NCBI RefSeq assembly: GCF_027945075.1
Contig: NZ_CP116034.1
Span: 1,302,001 to 1,366,000 of the forward strand
Reading direction: 5' to 3'
From: Chryseobacterium sp. CY350
Lineage (GTDB): Bacteria; Bacteroidota; Bacteroidia; Flavobacteriales; Weeksellaceae
DNA: 64,000 bases
The position numbers and the translations under genes were made by a program. The notes under the pieces were generated by a model. The model did no database searches and was not told where the DNA came from. It saw only the letters and a program-made list of their open reading frames with translations. Below, one piece after another: positions 24,491 to 32,903 of this stretch; positions within the stretch are counted from its first letter, which is position 1; each line of letters starts with the position of its first letter.

Positions 24491-26485
24491 CTATAATGTT
24501 TCTTTCAGCCAGTCAAAAAATTCTCTCTGCCAAACCAAACCGTTTTGCGGATGTAGCACCCAGTGATTTTCGTTTGGAAAATAAACCAATTTAGATTTCA
24601 AACCTCTTAATTTCGCAGCTTGGAAAGCTTCCTGACCTTGCTCATAAGGAACACGGAAGTCAATTCCACCTTGAACAATCATGATGGGTTTATTCCATTT
24701 GTCAACAAAATTGCTCGGATTAAAATCTGTGTATGCTTTCGGCAGTGGTTTTTCCCACGGCGAACCCAAATCCCAATTCGCAAACCAAAGTTCTTCAGTT
24801 GTCAAATACCAAGATTTCATATCAAATAGTCCGTCGTGAGCGATGAAAGTTTTGAATCTGTTGTTGTGAACTCCAGCCAGCATAAATACGCTGTAACCGC
24901 CATAACTTGCTCCAACTGCCGCAACTCTATCACCGTCAACATACGGTAAAGTTTTTGCAAAATCTGTTGCTGCCAAATAATCTTTAATCGGTTGTCCGCC
25001 CCAATCTTTTGAAATTTCTTCATTCCATTTTGTTCCCCAACCCGGCATTCCGCGACGGTTTGGTGCAACAACAATGTATCCGTTTGCTGCCATCAAAGCA
25101 AAATTCCATCTTGTGCTAAAAAATTGGGTTAATGCAGATTGGGGACCACCTTGACAGTAAACTAAAGTCGGATATTTTTTATTCGGATCAAAATTGGGTG
25201 GATAATGAAACCACACTCCCATTTCTTTTCCATCTGTAGTTTTTACCATTTTCAGTTCAGATTTACCCAGAGCTAATTTAGAATACATTTCTTTATTAGT
25301 TTCGGTAATTGGCATTAATTCTCCGTTTTTAAGATTTACAGAAAAAATTTCTGATGCGTGATTGATATCTGTTTTAGATACCAAAAGCGAAGATTTGTTG
25401 TCAGCAAAAATCTCGTTAATGTCAAAATCACCTTTTGTAATCTGCTGAACTTTAGAATCTTTAGGATTTAAAGAAAACAATTGTTTTGTACCTCTAAAAG
25501 CTGCTGTAAAGTAAATTGCTTTAGAATCTCCGCTCCAGAAGACATCACCGGAAACGCTTTCGTCCCAACCTTTCGTTAAGTTTGAAGTTTTTCCTGATTT
25601 CCAATCCATCAATTTGATGTCATTTTTATCGGCTTCAAATCCGTCTCTTTCCATACTTTGCCAAGCGAGAGATTTTCCGTCGGGACTGAATTTTGGGTTT
25701 ACATCATAACCTTTATTGGTTTCAGTTAAATTTTTTGTTGTTCCAGAAGACAGATCATAAGCAAAAATATCAGTATTGGTGCTTGTAGAATATTCTTTTC
25801 CACTTTTTGGTTTGGTAACATATAAAAGTTGTGCAGAATCTGGACTCCAGATAAAATCTTCAGTTCCACCAAAAGGTCTTTGTGGAGAATCCCACGTTTT
25901 TCCTTCCAGCAGATCTTTTGCAGAATCTACATTTGCAGAAATATCAACAACAAAAACATGATTATATTTCCCCTCGTTAAAATAATCCCAATGTCTGTGA
26001 TTCAAATCTGTATAAACTTGAGCAGTGGTTTTCGGAGTATCCGCATATTTATCTTTCCCCATTAGTTTTTCAACTAATACCTGCTTACTGAAAGCTATTT
26101 TCTTTCCATCAGGAGAAACCACGATGTTATCAACCTCCCCGATCGTGTAAAATTCTGTCCAGGTTTTTCCGCTGTCTTTTGAAAGGAAGATTTTATCGCC
26201 TTCCTGAGCATACAATCCGTTTTTATCCCACTGAACCAAAGATTTTATACCCAAATCAATTTTAGAAGACTGATTATTGAGAACATTCAGGAAGTAATTT
26301 TCGTTTTTTGGTTTTTCAGTCTTTAAATCAACTTGTCCCACTTTATAAATCAGTGAAGAATGATCGGGTGAAACGGCCTGAACTCCGACTTTTTTTAAAG
26401 TCCATAAGATTTCTGGCGTCATCAGTTGTTGTGCATTCATTAAAAAAGGAGCTGCCAAAGCGAGCAGACTATATTTTAGTTTCAT
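24491..26485 (-). CDS. S9-family serine peptidase (dipeptidyl/acylaminoacyl peptidase type), exported
   Basis: The product is 664 residues with a signal peptide (LALAAPFLMNAQQ). An N-terminal beta-propeller spans residues 30-400 (repeated SPDG/SPDS blades: VVSPDGKKIAF, IWSPDSAQLLYV, KFSPDGKSLAW). The C-terminal alpha/beta-hydrolase domain has the catalytic Ser near 527 in GASYGGYS, the Asp near 608 in GGIDFRVP and the His near 641 in ENHWVL. Such enzymes cleave short peptides in the periplasm for nutrition. Monocistronic. Confidence 0.92.
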   Translation of the reverse strand: MKLKYSLLALAAPFLMNAQQLMTPEILWTLKKVGVQAVSPDHSSLIYKVGQVDLKTEKPKNENYFLNVLNNQSSKIDLGIKSLVQWDKNGLYAQEGDKIFLSKDSGKTWTEFYTIGEVDNIVVSPDGKKIAFSKQVLVEKLMGKDKYADTPKTTAQVYTDLNHRHWDYFNEGKYNHVFVVDISANVDSAKDLLEGKTWDSPQRPFGGTEDFIWSPDSAQLLYVTKPKSGKEYSTSTNTDIFAYDLSSGTTKNLTETNKGYDVNPKFSPDGKSLAWQSMERDGFEADKNDIKLMDWKSGKTSNLTKGWDESVSGDVFWSGDSKAIYFTAAFRGTKQLFSLNPKDSKVQQITKGDFDINEIFADNKSSLLVSKTDINHASEIFSVNLKNGELMPITETNKEMYSKLALGKSELKMVKTTDGKEMGVWFHYPPNFDPNKKYPTLVYCQGGPQSALTQFFSTRWNFALMAANGYIVVAPNRRGMPGWGTKWNEEISKDWGGQPIKDYLAATDFAKTLPYVDGDRVAAVGASYGGYSVFMLAGVHNNRFKTFIAHDGLFDMKSWYLTTEELWFANWDLGSPWEKPLPKAYTDFNPSNFVDKWNKPIMIVQGGIDFRVPYEQGQEAFQAAKLRGLKSKLVYFPNENHWVLHPQNGLVWQREFFDWLKETL

Positions 26486-26655
26486 AAATTTTTATTTTAA
26501 ACATATAAATTGAAATAAAATTCACTCTACACATTTCTATTAATCCAAGGTTGCCAAAGTTAATATTTTAAATAAAAATGAACTAAAAAATTAACAGTTT
26601 AGTTTTGAGTTTGAAACTATAAATTCTATTTTTTTTCGCAAACGACACAAAAAAA

Positions 26656-26680
26656 AATCACCAGCTGCAAACTGGTGATT
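26656..26680 (-). terminator. Terminator of the holin-like gene
   Basis: The arms AATCACCAG and CTGGTGATT have a 7-base loop, with a run of T on the minus strand, 24 nt past the stop. Confidence 0.8.
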
Positions 26681-26703
26681 GATATTTAAATAATTTTTCA
26701 GAT

Positions 26704-27048
26704 TTAATCTTTATCTGCAAACATTGAATTTGCTAAAGACGTGATGATTGAAAGCAATATACTGAAAATAAATGCTGACCAAAAGCCATTCACTTCCATA
26801 GAATCTACAAAATAATCGGCTACCAGAACAATAATTGCATTGATAACAAGAGCGAAAAAACCTAATGTGATAATGGTCAGCGGAAGTCCGAAAAGACTCA
26901 AAATAGGTTTCAAAATTAAATTTAAAAGTCCCAAAACAATGGCAAAGATTACAGCTCCTGTAAATCCGTCGAAATGTACGCCCGGAAGGATTTTTGTCAA
27001 TAAAAAAGCGACAATAGCCGTGATGAAAAGTCGGATAAGTAAGTTCAT
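26704..27048 (-). CDS. Four-helix membrane protein of the phage-holin-4-like family (YvlD-like)
   Basis: The product is 114 residues and almost entirely hydrophobic, with four helices (about 5-22, 28-50, 55-78 and 88-108). The motif GLLNLILKPILSLFGLPLTIITLGFF is the signature of the superfamily-IV holin-like proteins found on most bacterial chromosomes. Despite the name there is no prophage here. The role is probably membrane-related and non-lytic. Confidence 0.85.
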   Translation of the reverse strand: MNLLIRLFITAIVAFLLTKILPGVHFDGFTGAVIFAIVLGLLNLILKPILSLFGLPLTIITLGFFALVINAIIVLVADYFVDSMEVNGFWSAFIFSILLSIITSLANSMFADKD

Positions 27049-27100
27049 GATTTATATTTTTAATGAGTTTCTTTTAACAAAATTTGTTCCACTATCATTT

Positions 27101-27523
27101 CTATTTAATCTTCATCATAGTGACCAAAGAAGTGGCAACATGACTTTCAGATGTGCGGTCGCTGCTGACTGTATAAATCTCAGTTCTTATGACGCTGATT
27201 TTACTTCCACCCTTCACAACATACGCTTTTGACACTAATGCATCACCAATTGCAGGTCTTAAATAATTCACTTTCAGCTCTACGGTAACAACATAACAGT
27301 CTTGATCATAATGGCTTACGGCCGCATATCCTGAAGAAACATCGACCAAGGAAGCAATCATCGCACCATTGAACATTCCTGCAGTTCTGGTCATCATTTC
27401 CATTTTTGGAATTTTTATGGAGACAAAATCGGTTTCTACTTCCAAAAGTTCGGCGTTGTAGAATTTCAACGTTTCAGAGCGGTTGAAACTGTCGGTCATG
27501 AGTTTTCTTTTTTCGGGAGTCAT
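27101..27523 (-). CDS. PaaI-type hotdog thioesterase
   Basis: The product is 140 residues. The hotdog-fold helix GMFNGAMIASLVDVSSGYAAV (about 50-70) and the strands VVTVELKVNYLRPAIGD and SKAYVVKGGSKISVIRTEIY match the PaaI/DUF4442 thioesterase group, which hydrolyses acyl-CoA or aryl-CoA. The usual catalytic acid is replaced by D61-like residues in the SLVDVS helix. No pathway genes are adjacent, so the substrate is unknown. It is close to the holin-like gene (52 nt) and may share a transcript. Confidence 0.8.
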   Translation of the reverse strand: MTPEKRKLMTDSFNRSETLKFYNAELLEVETDFVSIKIPKMEMMTRTAGMFNGAMIASLVDVSSGYAAVSHYDQDCYVVTVELKVNYLRPAIGDALVSKAYVVKGGSKISVIRTEIYTVSSDRTSESHVATSLVTMMKIK

Positions 27524-27801
27524 AGAATTTGATTTGGAAATTTTAGATCACTTTTCTGTTAGCGAATTTAATCAAAATCCTAATGCAATACTACGTTTGC
27601 AAAATTTTGGAAAGTCAAAGTCAAAAGCAATAGCATTGCATCTTCCATAATTAATGATTTCTTTTCTAAAGAGATTTATCTAATTTTTTTATATCGTTGT
27701 GATATGATTTTTTTATATTTGGAAGTTAATCAGCAATTTATAGTTTGGATTGACGCATTGCGTAAAGACAGACGTTGGCTTCCATTTTAAAACCGATACC
27801 A

Positions 27802-28416
27802 TATAACAACTGACAGACTAAAAAAATAAAAAACAGAAATGAAGATAATAGAAACAAACAAAACTATTATGAACCGCTTTGTAACGTTCATAAATACAGC
27901 AAGTGAAAATCTTGCAGAAGAACTTATTAGTCCAAAAGCAATATTTCATGTTCCAGGACAAACTGATCCGATGAAAGGTCCAGAAGGTTATCTTACAATT
28001 ATAAATATGATGAGAAGTGGATTCCCCGACATTCAATGGACACTTGAAGACATAGTTGTAGAGAGCGACAAAATAGCTGCTCGTTTTACAATGCGTGGAA
28101 CACATCAAGGGAATTTTTTTGGCGTTCCTCCAACAGGAAAATCGATTAGTGTTCAAGCAATAAATTTTTATTACTTATCAGAAGGACAAATTATTGGAGA
28201 ACACGGACAACCCGACTTTCTTGGATTATTGCAACAAATTGGAGCAGTACCTACAAATTAAAAACAACGTTCCAACAAAAAAACGGCAGCCAACAAGGGT
28301 TTTCAAAAAGCGCTGCTGAAGTGCTTCGTTTGAGCATTTGTGCAAGGTTCAATAGTAGTAATTCTATTGAACTTTTGTGCTAAAAATTCCCCCTTCGGCA
28401 AGCCAAAAACGTTATA
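27802..28416 (+). mobile_element. Possible cassette-like unit carrying the SnoaL gene
   Basis: ATATAAC (27801-27807) and GTTATAT (28411-28417) bound the unit as a short inverted pair. Between the stop codon and the right end lie 150 nt rich in imperfect palindromes: AACGTT near the stop, GGCAGCCAACAAGGG, a GTTCAATAG/CTATTGAAC hairpin at 28347-28372, and GGCAAGCC. One gene followed by a structured tail resembles integron or superintegron cassettes. No integrase is in the window. The flanking 27524-27801 holds no gene. Confidence 0.3.
27839..28261 (+). CDS. SnoaL-like ester cyclase-family protein
   Basis: The product is 140 residues, a small alpha+beta barrel of the SnoaL/NTF2-like type. Features are the N-terminal helix NRFVTFINTASENLAEELISPKAIFHVPG, then GPEGYLTIINMMRSGFPDIQWTLEDIVVESDKIAARFTMRGTH in segments, and a conserved tail IIGEHGQPDFLGLLQQIGA. 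This is the form usually labelled ester cyclase or polyketide cyclase; real substrates are generally unknown. It sits inside the cassette-like unit described separately, which suggests acquisition by transfer. Confidence 0.8.
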   Translation: MKIIETNKTIMNRFVTFINTASENLAEELISPKAIFHVPGQTDPMKGPEGYLTIINMMRSGFPDIQWTLEDIVVESDKIAARFTMRGTHQGNFFGVPPTGKSISVQAINFYYLSEGQIIGEHGQPDFLGLLQQIGAVPTN

Positions 28417-28502
28417 TCTTTCTTACCTTAATTACAGACAATGAACAAAAACAACCATTTTTAAGGCTATTAAAAGAGGTTTAGTTTTACGTATAAATCC
28501 CC

Positions 28503-28510
28503 TACCTTTG
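28503..28510 (+). promoter_or_regulatory. -7 box directly before the DEAD helicase start
   Basis: TACCTTTG matches the TAnnTTTG consensus and ends only 4 nt before the ATG at 28515, so the mRNA may be leaderless or nearly so. Confidence 0.45.
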
Positions 28511-28514
28511 CAAA

Positions 28515-29819
28515 ATGGAATTAGAATCTATTTATAAAAAACTGCAGATTCAGGATATGAATCAGATGCAGAAATCTACATACAAAACTACGGAAAACAA
28601 TACCGATGTTGTTTTACTTTCTCCTACAGGATCAGGAAAAACATTGGCTTTTCTGTTTCCGGTTCTTAGAAATTTGAAGAAAGAATCTACAGGAATTCAG
28701 GCATTAATTTTAGTTCCGGCGAGAGAATTAGCTTTACAGATTGAGCAGGTTTTCAAATCGATGGGAACAGATTTTAAAGTGACTGTTTGCTATGGCGGTC
28801 ATGATAAAAAAATTGAGATGAACAATCTTAAAGAAGCTCCTGCTGTATTGATCGGAACTCCTGGAAGAGTTGCTTATCATATGAGAAATAAAAATCTTGA
28901 TGTGAAAACGATCAAAAATCTGGTTTTAGATGAATTTGATAAGGCTTTAGAATTCGGTTTCCACGATGATATGGAATACATTATCGAGAATATGTACAAT
29001 CTGTATCAGAGAATTCTCACTTCCGCAACATCAATGAACGAAATTCCTAAGTTTACTGGATTAAAAAACGAAAAACTCGTTGATTTCTTAAAACTGGAAC
29101 ACAAACCCGATATTCAGTTAAGAAAAGTAATGACGGTTTCTGAGGAAAAATTGGATACTTTATTTCATCTGATCTGCAAAATAGGAAACAAAAGAACGTT
29201 GATTTTCTGTAATCACAGAGAAACCGTTGACCGTATTGCGGATTTACTTTTAGACAAAGGTATCGCCCGAGAAACCTTCCACGGCGGTATGGAACAGGAC
29301 GAAAGAGAACGTGCTTTGCTGAAATTCAGAAATGACACAGCGAGAGTTTTAATTACAACTGATTTGGCTGCTCGAGGTTTGGATGTTCCTGAAGTTGAAT
29401 CAATTGTGCATTATCAATTGCCGACTACTGAAGATGCATTTATCCACAGAAATGGGCGAACTGCAAGAATGAATGCAAAAGGTTCTGCCTATATCGTGAT
29501 GACCGAAGATGAAAAATTTCCGTTCATCAAAAAAGATACGCCTGAAGAATCTGTAAAGGAGTTTTCTAAAGTTCCTGCAAACCCACCGTTTCAGACGATT
29601 TACATCAGTGCGGGGAAAAAAGACAAGGTCAATAAAGTTGATATCGTTGGATATTTATTAAAAAAAGGAGAATTGCAGAAAGAAGATCTTGGGCTGATTG
29701 AAGTGAAAGATACAACATCTTACGTGGCTGTTTCAAGAACCAAAGTGCGAGAATTACTGAAAAAACTGAGTACTGAAAAACTGAAAGGTAAAAAAGTAAA
29801 GATGGAAGTTGCATATTAG
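28515..29819 (+). CDS. DEAD-box ATP-dependent RNA helicase
   Basis: The product is 434 residues, with both RecA-like domains. Motif I is SPTGSGKT (36-43), Ia PARELALQ, Ib GTPGRV, II DEFD (a DEAD variant, near 136), III SATS, and motif VI HRNGRTARM. The C-terminal 80 residues form a DbpA-like RNA-binding module (FQTIYISAGKKDKVNKVDIVGYLLKKGEL...SYVAVSRTKVRELLKKL), which suggests a role in ribosome assembly. The start is supported by the family N-terminus, although the promoter is unusually close. Confidence 0.93.
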   Translation: MELESIYKKLQIQDMNQMQKSTYKTTENNTDVVLLSPTGSGKTLAFLFPVLRNLKKESTGIQALILVPARELALQIEQVFKSMGTDFKVTVCYGGHDKKIEMNNLKEAPAVLIGTPGRVAYHMRNKNLDVKTIKNLVLDEFDKALEFGFHDDMEYIIENMYNLYQRILTSATSMNEIPKFTGLKNEKLVDFLKLEHKPDIQLRKVMTVSEEKLDTLFHLICKIGNKRTLIFCNHRETVDRIADLLLDKGIARETFHGGMEQDERERALLKFRNDTARVLITTDLAARGLDVPEVESIVHYQLPTTEDAFIHRNGRTARMNAKGSAYIVMTEDEKFPFIKKDTPEESVKEFSKVPANPPFQTIYISAGKKDKVNKVDIVGYLLKKGELQKEDLGLIEVKDTTSYVAVSRTKVRELLKKLSTEKLKGKKVKMEVAY

Positions 29820-29828
29820 TTTTAAAGT

Positions 29829-29876
29829 AAAGGTTGAGTTTTAGCGAAATTTCTTTCAATCTAAACCTCAACCTTT
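29829..29876. terminator. Bidirectional terminator between the helicase and SMP-30 genes
   Basis: AAAGGTTGAG and CTCAACCTTT pair perfectly over 10 bp, with further AT pairing inside. The hairpin lies between two convergent stops (29819 and 29885). Confidence 0.7.
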
Positions 29877-29884
29877 GCTTCAAT

Positions 29885-30775
29885 CTATTTTAATCCACTT
29901 GTTTTTGTTGGTAAAGTATAGACTGATTTTGATGCGGTGATAAATAAGATGTTATTTTTTTCTCCACCAAAAGTAACATTTCCCGTCCAGTCTTCCGGAA
30001 TTTTAACATGATGAACTTTTTCACCTTTTGAATTAAAGACCGTAACTCCGTCGCCTGTTAAATATAGATTTCCTTCTTTATCAAGCGTCATTCCGTCTGA
30101 ACCCATCTCACAGAATAGCTTCTTTTCAGAAAGCTTACCATCACCCAGGATATCGTAGACATAAGTTTTTCCGCCGTCAATATCTGAAACATATAATTTT
30201 TTCTGCTGAATGCTTCCAATGATTCCATTTGGCTGAGTAAAAGTTTCGATTTTAGAAACAACTCCTTCTTTATTTCGATAATATAAATTTTTCTCGGGAA
30301 TTTCGACTTTAAAATTCTCCCAATAATCTCTTTCGTACAAAGGATCTGTAAAATAGATACCGCCATTACCGTCTAGCCAAAGGTCATTAGGACCGTTTAA
30401 TCTCTTCCCTTCAAAACCTCTGGACAAAACCTCAACAGACTTATCTTTCCCGATTTTCCAGATTTCCCCTTCATTATCTGAACAAGTAATTAGATTATCA
30501 TTTTCATCAAAATACGTTCCGTTTGCACGACCTGTTTTGTCTAAAAACAAAGAGATTTCATCCGTTTTCCAATCCCACACAAAGATCTTGTCATTTGGCT
30601 GATCTGTGAAGTAAACGTTTCCTGATTTATCGGTCGCAGGACCTTCCGTAAATTTGAATTGATCTGAAAGTAATTTCGGCTCGGTGTTTTCAAACATAGC
30701 ATTATAATTTTGTGATTTGCAACTTAGAAATGCCAAAACCAAACCAAGAAGACTTAAATTCAATATCCTTTTCAT
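29885..30775 (-). CDS. SMP-30/gluconolactonase-family lipoprotein
   Basis: The product is 296 residues with a lipobox (LAFLSC, Cys19). It is a six-bladed propeller of the SMP-30/gluconolaconase/LRE type: FTEGPATDKSGNVYFTD, the metal-ligand segment RLNGPNDLWLDGNGGIYFTDP, QPNGIIGS and GSDGMTLDKEGNLYLTGDGV. Family members are calcium- or zinc-dependent lactonases. Exported to the envelope, it could hydrolyse sugar lactones produced by a periplasmic dehydrogenase such as the lipoprotein at 1212-2522; that link is speculative. Confidence 0.88.
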   Translation of the reverse strand: MKRILNLSLLGLVLAFLSCKSQNYNAMFENTEPKLLSDQFKFTEGPATDKSGNVYFTDQPNDKIFVWDWKTDEISLFLDKTGRANGTYFDENDNLITCSDNEGEIWKIGKDKSVEVLSRGFEGKRLNGPNDLWLDGNGGIYFTDPLYERDYWENFKVEIPEKNLYYRNKEGVVSKIETFTQPNGIIGSIQQKKLYVSDIDGGKTYVYDILGDGKLSEKKLFCEMGSDGMTLDKEGNLYLTGDGVTVFNSKGEKVHHVKIPEDWTGNVTFGGEKNNILFITASKSVYTLPTKTSGLK

Positions 30776-30805
30776 TATTTTTTATTTAAAGCTTACAATT
30801 TACGA

Positions 30806-30838
30806 TTTGCGAAGTAGTTTAAAAAATATTTATCTTTG
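30806..30838 (+). promoter_or_regulatory. Promoter of the MerR-type regulator gene
   Basis: TTTG (30806-30809), 21 bases, then TATCTTTG (30831-30838), 20 nt before the ATG at 30859. Confidence 0.5.
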
Positions 30839-30858
30839 AATTTTCAGGATCAGCTACA

Positions 30859-31203
30859 ATGAAGACAAATTTACCCGACAAACTGTATTATTCGATAGGA
30901 GAAGTTGCTAAAGCATTCGACGTAAACGCTTCATTGATAAGATATTGGGAACAAGAATTCCCTATCATCAAACCCAAAAAAAACAAAAAAGGTAACCGCT
31001 ATTTTACTCCTGAAGACATCAAAAACCTGAAGATCATTTATCATTTGGTTAAGGAAAAAGGCTATACTTTAGACGGAGCGCGCGTTGCTCTGACTACAAA
31101 TTCAAAAATTTCTGAAACAATTTCTCTCATCGACCGTTTAGAATTCGTGAAAGCAGAACTTCTTAAACTGAAAGATTCTTTGGTTGAAAAAGATTCTGAA
31201 TAA
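30859..31203 (+). CDS. MerR-family transcriptional regulator
   Basis: The product is 114 residues. The winged helix-turn-helix is at residues 8-75: LYYSIGEVAKAFDVNASLIRYWEQEFP, then the wing GNRYFTPEDIKNLKIIYHLVKEKGYTLDGARVAL. The short C-terminal helix (KAELLKLKDSLVEK) is a dimerisation coiled coil without a Cys-rich metal-binding loop. This is the form that in Bacteroidota usually stands alone with an unknown effector. It is followed after 12 nt by a small membrane-protein gene. Confidence 0.88.
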   Translation: MKTNLPDKLYYSIGEVAKAFDVNASLIRYWEQEFPIIKPKKNKKGNRYFTPEDIKNLKIIYHLVKEKGYTLDGARVALTTNSKISETISLIDRLEFVKAELLKLKDSLVEKDSE

Positions 31204-31215
31204 AGATAATCACGC

Positions 31216-31383
31216 ATGGCAAAAATCAAAAGAAAATATCTTATAATCATAAGTGGTATTTCGCTGCTTGCATTAATTATAGGAATTATTTTTAATGCAA
31301 ATACAATTGTAATGAGTGGCTTGATTGGGATATTTGTCAGTTCTCTGGTGCAGTTGTTCATTCACAACAAAAGAACCGAATAA
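31216..31383 (+). CDS. Small two-helix membrane protein
   Basis: This is a 55-codon frame from the ATG at 31216 to the TAA at 31381. The product is MAKIKRKYLI followed by two hydrophobic stretches (about residues 8-26 and 31-49) and ends NKRTE. A basic N-terminus and two helices are typical of small inner-membrane proteins. It starts 12 nt after the MerR-type gene and is probably cotranscribed. Function unknown. Confidence 0.55.
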   Translation: MAKIKRKYLIIISGISLLALIIGIIFNANTIVMSGLIGIFVSSLVQLFIHNKRTE

Positions 31384-31440
31384 GTTTAATTTTTCCGGTA
31401 AAATCATTTTATAATTAAAATTTATTTTTAATTTTACGAA

Positions 31441-32739
31441 ATGATGAAAAAAAATTACTACCAAAGAATAGCAGTTCTAGGATTGCTTTTGCTTTTTCTT
31501 CTAGTTTATCAGAAATACTCAACTAAAAATACTGAAAAGTTTCCGCAAGTAAATTTCGTTTCTGAGAGTCTCCCTTCAGATATTCTAAATGAATTTGATC
31601 CCAATGATCTCGACGAAAACCAATGGCAAAAGCTAGGATTCTCTGAAAAACAAACAGCAACAATCTTAAAATACAAACAAATTGTAGGCGGAAAATTTCT
31701 TTCGAAAGAACAGTTTAAAAAATGTTACGCTATTTCTGATGAAAAATTCTCTCAATTGCAGGAATTTATACTGCTTCCGGAAAATAATAAAGAAGCGAAA
31801 TCAGATTCCTATCATTTTAAAAAAAAATCTATCTCGGTTTCAGGAAAATTTAATCCAGATCAGTTCTCTCAAAATGACTGGGAAAATATGGGTTTTTCAG
31901 AAAAACAAGCTGCGGCGATTTTAAAATATAAAAATTATCTGGGCGGAAGTTTTGTCAGTAAAGAAAAATTTAAAGAATGCTTTATCATCAATGATGAAAA
32001 TTATCAAAAGCTTGCACCTTATTTACTTCTCCCGGCAAAAACTCCTGCAAATTTTAATGCTTATGAAGGAAAATCTAATTCATTTAAGACTAAAACTCGG
32101 CAAACCACTTTTGACCCTAATACTTTAGACGCCGAAGGTTGGATGGCTTTAGGATTTACTGAAAAACAGGCGAATGTGATCGTTAATTATCGGGACAGAA
32201 ATCTGAAAGGCAGTTTTAAAACGTTAGAAGACATTCAGAATTGCTTTGTAATTTCTCCTGAAAAATTTGCCGAGTTGAAACCTTTTATAAGGCTAAATGC
32301 TGTAACAATGAAAAGTTCTGTCGATAAAAAGACTGATACAAAACAGGAAAAGACAGATTTCTCAAAAATTGACATGAATACCATCACTTTCAGACAGCTT
32401 CTGGAGTTTGGTCTAGATGAAAAAAGCGCAGGATCAATGATCGGATTCAGAAAAAAGCTGGGTGGGTTTATGACGAAAGATCAAATTCTTGAAACCTATA
32501 ATATCGATAAAGAACTTGTGCAGAAGTTACTCAGTATTGCACCTCTTGACAATTCAAAAGTGGAAAGATATTCTTTAATAGATGCTCCCGAAGAATGGCT
32601 TAGAAATCATCCTTATTTTAAATATTCTGCGGATAAAATTATCTTTTACCGAGTGAGCAATCCTGACGATAAAAAGATCTGGAAACTCTTAAAAACAAAA
32701 CCTGAATATGAACTGAAAATGAGATTGTATGTGAAGTAA
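31441..32739 (+). CDS. Membrane-anchored protein with repeated helix-hairpin-helix modules
   Basis: The product is 432 residues. An N-terminal helix (about 9-22, IAVLGLLLLFLLVY) anchors the protein, with the rest outside the cytoplasm. Three modules of about 85 residues repeat the pattern FDPNDLDENQWQKLGFSEKQ, ILKYKQIVGGKFLSKEQFKKCY (near residues 44, 132 and 222). A fourth, degenerate copy is near 310 (IDMNTITFRQLLEFGLDEKSAGSMIGFRKKLGGF). These are ComEA/T2SK-type HhH DNA-binding motifs. A role in DNA uptake is possible but unproven. It is the last gene of a plus-strand group beginning with merR. Confidence 0.82.
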   Translation: MMKKNYYQRIAVLGLLLLFLLVYQKYSTKNTEKFPQVNFVSESLPSDILNEFDPNDLDENQWQKLGFSEKQTATILKYKQIVGGKFLSKEQFKKCYAISDEKFSQLQEFILLPENNKEAKSDSYHFKKKSISVSGKFNPDQFSQNDWENMGFSEKQAAAILKYKNYLGGSFVSKEKFKECFIINDENYQKLAPYLLLPAKTPANFNAYEGKSNSFKTKTRQTTFDPNTLDAEGWMALGFTEKQANVIVNYRDRNLKGSFKTLEDIQNCFVISPEKFAELKPFIRLNAVTMKSSVDKKTDTKQEKTDFSKIDMNTITFRQLLEFGLDEKSAGSMIGFRKKLGGFMTKDQILETYNIDKELVQKLLSIAPLDNSKVERYSLIDAPEEWLRNHPYFKYSADKIIFYRVSNPDDKKIWKLLKTKPEYELKMRLYVK

Positions 32740-32756
32740 GTCACTGATAATCTTTA

Positions 32757-32895
32757 GAATTTTCAACCATTAAGGATTATTTAGATTTTTAGGATAGTAA
32801 GTTTGAGCTTCGCTTTAAGCACAACGCTTAAAAAAATCTTTAGAATTTTCTTAAATTCCTTACCAACTAAACAATCTTAATGGTTAAAAAATTTC
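32757..32895. repeat. MITE-like intergenic element, copy 1 of the CAACCATTAAG element
   Basis: The terminal inverted repeats are GAATTTTCAACCATTAAG (32757-32774) and CTTAATGGTTAAAAAATTTC (32876-32895). Inside lie the TAAGC-N5-GCTTA palindrome (32816-32830) and two direct copies of ATCTTTAGAATTTTC. A shorter relative is at 16415-16489. It separates the HhH gene from the convergent topB gene. Confidence 0.6.
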
Positions 32896-32903
32896 AATAA
32901 TTT

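Noticed and set aside
26704..27048. Prophage holin
   Set aside because: The protein belongs to a chromosomal holin-like family, and no phage structural or lysis genes are nearby.
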